Assembly (NCBI GenBank): GCA_037447655.1
Contig: JBBHKE010001779.1
Location: 179,577-243,576 of the forward strand
DNA: 64,000 bases
Direction of reading: 5' to 3'
Source of the DNA: Zygnema cylindricum
Taxonomy: Eukaryota; Streptophyta; Zygnematophyceae; Zygnematales; Zygnemataceae
A program made the translations under genes and the position numbers. The notes beneath the pieces are model-generated. The model had not been told where the DNA came from, ran no database searches, and was given only the letters and a program-made list of their open reading frames with translations. Numbering within the stretch: position 1 is the stretch's first letter; each line of letters starts with the position of its first letter. This document shows, piece by piece, positions 56,558-64,000 of the stretch.

Positions 56558-58893
56558 TAGTGTTGTGTATCGGTAAAAAATTTATCGCGATAACACCGAT
56601 ATCGATAGTTATCAGTTATCGAACTGTCAGAGGTCCCGATATATCGATCAGCCCAACAAATCCCATATCAGCGATAACTTTTTAAAAATATAGTATGCAT
56701 ACAATAGTACTATATAACATATTGTATTATATTATTTATTTTATATAGCGTGGCAGGCCACGTATAATGAATCTGTTCCGTATCTGTTCCGTATCTGTTT
56801 AACTGGAATTTATTACGGACATCGAGTTCTACAACTATAGTACCGAAACGAAAAATTTAAATTACATTGTAACTTTTTAAAACAAACTTTTTCGAAAAAC
56901 AGACGTACAGACGAACAGAGCAGACGAACACATCTGTCACACTGCCGCCATTTACTAAAACCTATTGCCACCATCTTTTGAAAATTCAGGAGCACTCATT
57001 TACATGGAAATCTAAAACATTAACAATGTAGAAATTGGATTTTGAGAAATTTGACATTGGTGATTTTTGGAGATTAGGATTTCATAAGTTAAGAATTTTA
57101 CAATTTTCATTTTTTGAATTCGAATTTTAGTGTTGAAATATAGTGCCGAATTTTTGCGGTAAATTCTAGTGTTGGAATTGAGTGTGCAATAAATTTCCAT
57201 GATAAGAACTTATGTGCTAGAATCCCTACACTAAAATTCAGTTTTGAATCTGAGTGGTAAGTGTCGCACTAATTTTCATTGCTAAAATGCACCGCGTTAC
57301 CAGTGCTACACTAAAATACTGAATTGAATTTTGGTGGAAAAGTTCAGTGCTGGGTGCTATGATGAATTTCAGTGCTCATACTTAGTGCTTAACTAAAGAA
57401 AGTAATTAATAATAAATAAAGTAATTAATATTTATAAAAGTAAAAAAGTGCTTAAATTTAGTGCTGAACCGTTCAGCACTCAAATTTGAACCTAGAAAAC
57501 GGTGCGCACTGAATTTTAGAGCTCAAATCAAGTGCTAAGATTCAGTGTCGAAATTTAGTGTTGTGCTTAAATTCAGTTGTGGAATTCAGTGTTGAATTAG
57601 AGAAGTTCAGTGCTAAATCTCATGACAAAACTTCAGTGGTAAAGTAAAGTGTCGAGTGTTGAAATGAAGTGCTAAAACTCAGTGCTCAAATATAGTGTTG
57701 AATTTCAATGCTCACATTTACTGTTGAAACCTTTTTTGTGTTCAAATTTAGTGTTAAAAAGCTTTGCTGCAATGGATTCCAGTGCTAAAAGCATCTTATA
57801 AATTCTGTGCTGGAATCTACTGCTGCATTGAAATTTAAGATTAAAGATTCTAAAGTTTGGTGTTGGAATTGAGAGTAGAATTACAGGGCTAAATTTTAGT
57901 ACTAAAATCTAATGTTGCACTGAATTTAAATGTCGATATCCAGTGCTAAAATGTAGTGCCCAAACTCAGTGGTACACTCAAATACAGTGCTAAATTCCAG
58001 AGGGTAAACTTATCGCTGCAATACAGTGTTGCACTAAAATTTAGTGTTGAGCCGAATTTCAATGCTGAAATTCATTGCTTATATTTACTGTTGCAAAAAC
58101 GTGTTAACTTTCAATTTTAGTGCGGCAATGAAATCCAGTGTCGAAATCCATTGTTATGGCACGATCCACTGCTACATTGAAATTCATTGCTTAATTATGG
58201 TGATAAAATTTAGTGCTTTGACATATGATATCGAACTAAATATAATGCTTTAAATCGTGCTTAAATTCAGTGTTGCACTAAATTTTATTTCTAAGAATTA
58301 GTGCTATAATTTAAGCCATATTATAATGTTTAATTTAAGTTCTCAAATCCAATGCTAAAATTTTGTATTGCATTGAATCTCAGCGCTGAAATCCTGTTTT
58401 AATATCAGTCCAAATTCCAGCTTATGTATTTATTTTGCCCGGCCTATCGTTTATAAAATAGACTGAAAACGCATTAAAAAAAAATCAAATGTAGACAAAC
58501 AATGGAAGTGATATAAGGGAGTAACTAACCTTGCAAAAAAAAATAACAGTCAAAATAACATTCTGGACGGGTATGGGAGGGTGTCAAACCAAGTAAAACC
58601 CCTTTAAATTAGAAACAATGAAAGGAATATCGCGATTTTTTACTTGTCCGCGGCGCGTCCGGGGAATAACACGTACAGTTGAGTGTACTGGCCGTACATT
58701 TATCTGTACGGTCCGTATAGATATCACCGATAGTTATCGATATCGGTGTTATCGCCGATAATAACCGATAAATATCGGTTATTTATCGCGGATTACACCG
58801 ATAACGATATATCGTACCAATATATCGATTATTGGCTACCCAAAAGAAGGCCCATATCGGTTATCGACAAATCTTTACCGATACACAACACTA
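56558..58893. mobile_element. hAT-like element, long member carrying a tandem array
   Basis: Ends TAGTGTTGTGTATCGGTAA and complement. The sub-terminal TATCG-rich arms and the GCGCCGCGGAC-type block near 58650-58675 match the element at 10961-12183, in opposite orientation. The 8-bp flanks (AAAATTAC, GAAACTAA) do not match well. The extra length is the array at 57050-58420. Confidence 0.75.
57050..58420. repeat. Degenerate CAGTGCT(A/G)AAATT-type array
   Basis: About 1.4 kb in which AGTG(C/T)T followed by an AAATT word recurs every 10-30 bp on the plus strand, e.g. TTCAGTGCTAAAAT and TTTAGTGTTGAAAT. Non-coding. Confidence 0.85.
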
Positions 58894-59040
58894 GAAACTA
58901 AATTTCCTTGACCTTCCGTAGGACGCAGTGGCGATCGATGCTAGAAGCCTTGAACGCCTAAAAGAATAGCACATTGAAAATCCAATCCGTACGCAAAATT
59001 CAAGTCCGTACCTATTGGAAAATGGATCGGACATATATTT

Positions 59041-59993
59041 GAGAGTACGTCCCCATGTATTAAAGTATATACTTTTCTCTGTATTTTTGCCCTAAAATTC
59101 AAGGAACTTTGACAAAAACTTTAGCCGTACGAGAAAATCATTTTTACCAAAGTAGAGTGAACGTTAATTCATACTTTGGATGTACGGCGTGTTTGTCGTC
59201 ATGTGAACGCATTTTGGCATTTTCCCCTTTTCGACCCCCGGGCAAGAGACTCCAGCCCAAAAAAAAACTTCATCCAAAATCACCTCGAGGGGTGATTTTA
59301 GTTCAAGTACTGCCCAAACAACGAATGAAAAATGACCCACGCACGCGCCACAAAAGTGAAAATTTTATGATAAAGGAGAGTCCTCGCTATTTTTCTCCGT
59401 GTCGTCACGCGCATGTACAGAAAAAAAATCTGCAGGGGTCTCGAACCTCCACTTTCATTTATGGGGTCCTTTGCCAATTTTTGCACCGCCGTCGCCTCTC
59501 TAGTCTACCTCTCACAACATCACTTTTATTCTCAAACTTTTTAGAATGAGAGACGACAATATTGGTATAAAATGAAAGATATTTTGAAAATATTATTTTT
59601 GACAATTTTTAGGTTTTTTTCTAATGGCAAGTCGAGCGAGAAAAGTAGAAAAAACGAAATCGGAAAACCATGGCAGAAAGTTATTGAATAACCGACGTCG
59701 ACGTTGTCACAAGTGAGCGTGACGTCACAATATCACCAAACCCTAAACATCTACGATTTCACAAAAATCTTGACGTCTACCACTGTCGGTGTTTTTGTTG
59801 GCGTCACCAATCGTCGGAAGTTTCGTAGTCGACTTCAATGGTCACAAGTTGTCCCTACGTCTACAACCGTTACATTTCAAAGTTCTAATTTCATTTTCGC
59901 ACATAGGGACGCTCTTCAAAGTAGTACGGAGAATCTTTACTACTGTCCAAAATACTTTATCAAAGTACTAATTACATGGGGACGTACCCTGAG
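59041..59993. mobile_element. DNA transposon T1, copy a
   Basis: Ends GTACGTCCCCATGTATTAAAG and complement of GGGTACGTCCCCATGTAATT. Orientation opposite to copy b. Sequence between is homologous to 26600-27380. No transposase. Confidence 0.78.
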
Positions 59994-60166
59994 CCTGTAC
60001 ACGGGTCTCCGTGTTTTATTACTGTAACAGTCATAAAAATTGTTAGGGAATATGGTATCGACACCTTTCATGCAGACAGAAAGCTTATTGGATCCTGTCA
60101 ATTTGTCTTTTTGTGTACCATACCGTCAGTTTGGTCACAAATTTCATTGTTCGGTTTTGAAATTTA

Positions 60167-61113
60167 GGGTACGTCCCCATGTAATCGGTACATCGATAAT
60201 ATTTTGGACTGTAGTAAAGATTCTCTGTATTACTTTGAATAACGTCCCTAAGTGCAAAAATGAAATCGGAACTTTGAAATGTGACGGTTGTAGGCGTTGG
60301 TACAACTTGTGACGACTAAAGCCGACTACGAAACTTCCGACGATTAGTGACGCCAACAAAAACAACGACAGGTGTAGACGTCTAGATTTTTGTGAAATTG
60401 TAGATGTTTAGGGTTTGGTGACATTGTGACGTCATGCTCACCCGTGACAACGTCAACGTCACTTATTCAATAAATTTCCGCCACTGTTTCTCGATTTCGT
60501 TTTTCTTACTTTTCTCACTCGACTTGCCATTAAAAAAAAACCTAAAAAAAATTAAAATACATATTTTTCAAAGATCTTTCATTATATACCAATATTGCGT
60601 GTCTCGGTCTAAAGAGTGTGAGATAAAAGCGATAGTGTGAGAGGGAGAAGGGGTGAGGCGAGGACCGCGAAAAAATTTGCAAAGGACCCATGAATGAAAG
60701 TGGAGGTCCGAGATCCCTGCAAATTTTATCCCGTACATGCGCGTGAGGAACGGAGAAAAATAGCAAGTACTCTCCCTCGTCTTAAAATTTTCCCACTCTT
60801 GTGGCGCGTGCGAGGGTCGTTTTCTATTCGCTGTTTGGGCGGTACTTTAACTAAACACACCCCCTCGAGGTGATTTTGGATGAATTTTTTTGATGGGTTG
60901 GATTCTCTTGCCCAGGGGTGGAAATGAGGAAAACGCCAAAATGCGTTCACATAATGACAAACATGCAATACATTCAAAGTATAGAATTGAATTTCACTGT
61001 ACTTTGGTAAACACGATTTTCTTGTACGGCTAAAGTTTTTCTCAAAGTTCCCTGAATTTTAGGGCCAAAAGAGAGAGAAAAGTAGATGCTTTAAAACATG
61101 GGAAAGTACCCTG
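60167..61113. mobile_element. DNA transposon T1, copy b
   Basis: Ends GGGTACGTCCCCATGTAATC and complement of GGGTACTTTCCCATGTTTTA. Head-to-head with copy a, separated by 173 bp. About 950 bp. Confidence 0.78.
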
Positions 61114-62140
61114 ATTCATCTTTGTACATTTTTCGTTCTTGAAACACAATAACTTTGTACATTGCGTCTATAGGCCTACAGAGAACCAAGAGGCGAAAAT
61201 AGCTCTGACCTTTTTTGAAGTATTCGTTCTTGTGTACTTTAAGCTTGTAGTATAGTACATTTGTCTGTATAATAGGTGTGCACAAAATCGTGGGTTGGAA
61301 ACAGAAGCACAAGGCTTCGTGTGAATTCGAGAACCGGGTATGAAAATCGCGAACGTCTGATACGCTTTACGATTGCAACAACTGACATGGTGAGATCATT
61401 GTTCGTGCTAACTGGCTAACTCGCTGACAGATTTTTGGCTTCAACCGGACGATATTGTATACCGTAGCGTCAGTCGTATCGCCATCATAAAAATTGGCTG
61501 ACTTTGAGACTTGCAGGAAAAGTGGACTCCGGTGAACGATCTTGGGACACGCTTTTACATGTTACGCTAAACCCGCACCTTGAGCGTAAGGCTTCGCACA
61601 ACCCGAACAAGGGACCGGAGATGTATGGGTGCTAGAGGAAGGGTGGACAGTACTCAGAGGTCGCAAACGGTCAACCGAAAACGTGACCGACCGTTAACCG
61701 ACCGCCCGTGTCGGATCCGGAACGGAATGGTTGCCAAAATTGGGGGGGCAAGCGGATTCGGGCGGTTGATTCGTAGAAAAAGAATAAACATTGGTTACGG
61801 TCGAGTAAGCAAAAACGAAAAAAAATGAAAATTCTGTAAAGTCCATACAATCCAACATTATTTTACTTTGTACTCTTGGTATCGTGGAAGGTATAAGGGA
61901 GATGTACCACTAATTTTATACTTACTCAGGTACGGGCGGGTACGAGTAGTTGCGAGAAATCGAGTTTCGGTTAACTTTTATATTCGTAAAAGCGTTTCAG
62001 TTAACGGTTAACAATTTTGGAGCATGACATAACCCGGTCGGTCGTCGGGTACTCAGATTTTGAAAACAAAAAAACGGTCGGTTTCAGTTATCTAAAATTC
62101 CGACTTTTGCGACCTCTGACTGACATGTTGGCCTGGTATG
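61114..62140. other. Region without recognised gene
   Basis: No exon, RNA gene or repeat end recognised. Several short frames without domains. Confidence 0.4.
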
Positions 62141-62477
62141 TCGGAAACGGAACCATCGCGATATAAACCGATATATTGCAATGAATTACTGATACATATC
62201 GGGCCCGATAATTATCGGCGATAGCTGTACGGTTAACACCGTATATTTGTAATTTCTGTACGTGGCATGCTACGCTATATAGTGTATAATAAAAAATAAT
62301 ATAAAATACTATGATATAGTATACAATTTTTTTTACACTCATCGGCGATAAAAGAATTGTTGATTCCGGAGCGATATACCGGGACCCCCTCACCGTTCAG
62401 TAACCGATAGCTATCAGTATCCGATAGCTATCAGTATCGGTCTTATCGCAATAAGTTTTGACCCGATACACAACAGT
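62141..62477. mobile_element. Truncated hAT-like element
   Basis: TATCG-rich arms and a right end CCGATACACAACAGTA like the elements at 10961 and 56558. The left end is missing. Confidence 0.6.
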
Positions 62478-62479
62478 AG

Positions 62480-62650
62480 AACATTCTTTCTCTGGCACAC
62501 TATTAGATTGTTATTTTTCCACGGTTGCGATTGAAAGCTAGGTTTGTCACCCCCACTGTTGGCGGTATCCAATCAAAATCGGACACGTGCGCACGGAGAA
62601 AAAAATGTTTTATGTGGCGAAAAGAAAAGTAACCCTAATAGCGGTACGGA
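62480..62650. repeat. Dispersed repeat, inverted relative to 12540-12665
   Basis: Contains GTTGCGATTGAAAGC and the complement-type GTGCGCACGGAGAAAAAA, ATGTTTTATGTGGC series seen inverted at 12540-12620. Confidence 0.55.
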
Positions 62651-63445
62651 ACTTTGAGGCTCTCTGCCGTCTGCTTGTTCTTACGACTGAATTATCTCAC
62701 GAGTCCCATTGCTTTTGCGACCATCTAAAGAGTCAAAACGTGTTTAGTTTTTCTTTTTTCCTCCCTATCAAGGTGAGAATCATGCTCCTTTATTCCTGCA
62801 AGTTGCTTTGTTATTTTGTTTGTTTTTTTTTTTTGTCTGCTTGTTGTTGTTAAGATATGATAAAACCGGCGGTTATTTTTTTCTAACAAGCATGTTTCAC
62901 TCTTCCGACTCATCCAGTCCCTTATGTTCCCTGTCTGTTAAGTCGACGTGGAAGCATTTGTGTCGTCTGCTTATCACATCTTTACTCGCTATTTGCTGTT
63001 GTAAACTGCTGAATGTCAAACTGCTTTTCTTCTTTTGTTTCCTTTTGTCCGTCTGTCGTTTTTTGTCTCAGATCTGTAATGCTGAATCGTTCCTATTGGC
63101 AACTCCCTGCCTGCAAACGACTTGAAACCTAATATTCAGAATCTCCAATAGAATAACGTCACTGTTGCATTTTATTCATGAGAAAGACATGTTTTGTTAG
63201 ATTACAACTCAGTGTTGGGCTTCCTTAGTGGAGGAAATTATCCCTCACATTTCTAAGTGAGCTTTGTCAACAGTGGCTCTGTGTTAGAGTTGCTATTTCA
63301 TGGTTTAGCTATTTTCTAACCCATAATATTGATTTATATTGTAACTTCAATTCATTAACTTTATTGGTCAAACTGTATTGGTTTTGATTGGTTGGACTGT
63401 ACTGATTCTAGGTGACAAATTCTTGTTTGGCTTATGCATATTTTC
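62651..63445. other. T-rich stretch without recognised gene
   Basis: Pyrimidine-rich on the plus strand, without terminal repeats. Could be an intron or UTR of a plus-strand gene beyond the window; no coding evidence. Confidence 0.35.
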
Positions 63446-63640
63446 ACTGCCCATCGTTATCAGAGTTTACAGCCTAATTCGGTCGCAGTTTTTTTGCCAA
63501 AAAATTTAACATAGTGTTAACAACATTATTTAAGGGATTGGACTACAATCTGCCACGTCTTCTTGCACGAATTAGTATTTTAACTTTTAATTTCGCATGA
63601 ACACTAATAAATTCTTAACGCTAATAACAATGGGCAGGGT
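63446..63640. mobile_element. MITE related to family 2
   Basis: Ends ACTGCCCATCGTTATCAGAG and complement of TACCCTGCCCATTGTTATTA. The middle shares the TATTTAAGG and CTGCCACGTCTYCTKGCAC block with the family 2 copies at 28232 and 33842. Confidence 0.65.
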
Positions 63641-64000
63641 AATCTGGGCCTCGGTAACCTGAAAACAAGCATGTCCTAGTTTACCCTAAGTTGTGGATCA
63701 TCCTACTTTAAGGTAATTACATTGAAATAATTTGCCCTGATGTTTGGGGTGAATCTTACAGTTTTAGGGTGAGAACCGCATGTTAAATTACTTGTACAAC
63801 GGTAATTGATTTGCACTCAAAACGAGGGTAAAACTGCGATAGTGTAAATAAACCTATCAGGTTTTATGTAAGCATCGAAATTTGACAGACCTGACTTGTT
63901 CAGGAAATGGACTTCTATCCTGAAAAACATCTGTAAAACAGCTTAAATAAGTAATAAGTAGTAATAATGTTGCTGGTTTTGTGTTTGCAGATGATTGATG

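Noticed and set aside
62587-63125. Plus-strand short frames at 62587-62853 and 62808-63125 as a gene
   Set aside because: Cys/Phe/Leu-rich frames from T-rich DNA, the first starting inside a dispersed repeat; no domain.

Overview
This is repeat-rich nuclear DNA from a eukaryote, most likely a member of the green lineage (streptophyte). The evidence is a spliced class VIII-type plant bHLH transcription-factor gene, the first exon of a plastid-type Xaa-Pro aminopeptidase (aminopeptidase P), plant-style Ty1/copia retroelements and scattered AAACCCTAA telobox words. A charophyte alga with large introns, for example Chara-like, is my guess from gene content and intron style. It cannot be proven from this window. 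There is no bacterial gene organisation and no CRISPR array.

Layout. 1-7849 (minus): two Ty1/copia elements in tandem sharing one LTR; the left one runs off the window. 7850-19391 (minus): a bHLH gene. I can phase-match five of six exons from the 5' side (15961-16049, 16650-16742, 13023-14508, 8830-8961, plus start exon 19317-19391); the sixth, 17184-17796, carries one extra base. The introns are packed with (CT)n/(GA)n microsatellites, a hAT-like element and a 12-bp-period minisatellite, and there is a 10-N assembly gap. The copia tandem probably lies in the next intron. 19353-31245: the upstream region of that gene and its first 13 codons occur twice in direct orientation. The copies are separated by a DNA transposon that is itself split by a 4.6-kb LINE with a restriction-like-endonuclease architecture. 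31246-34717: decayed transposons. 34718-40818: a DNA transposon split by a copia element with nearly identical LTRs but a broken pol. 40819-42511 (minus): first exon and intron 1 of the aminopeptidase P gene, where the exon/intron junction itself is repeated in a degenerate tandem series. 42673-56112: MITEs, a third, decayed copia family, a decayed LINE, a 1-kb inverted repeat pair and a foldback element. 56558-61113: a hAT-like element carrying a CAGTGCT-type array, then two copies of another DNA transposon head to head. 61114-64000: mostly unrecognised sequence with a MITE.

Only two host genes are supported: the bHLH gene (DNA-binding regulator) and the aminopeptidase. Nearly everything else is mobile DNA, with many nested insertions whose target-site duplications can be read directly. 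Three unrelated copia families share one trait: the Gag start codon lies inside the 5' LTR, and the primer-binding site, matching the anticodon arm of initiator tRNA-Met as in Drosophila copia, lies inside the gag reading frame.
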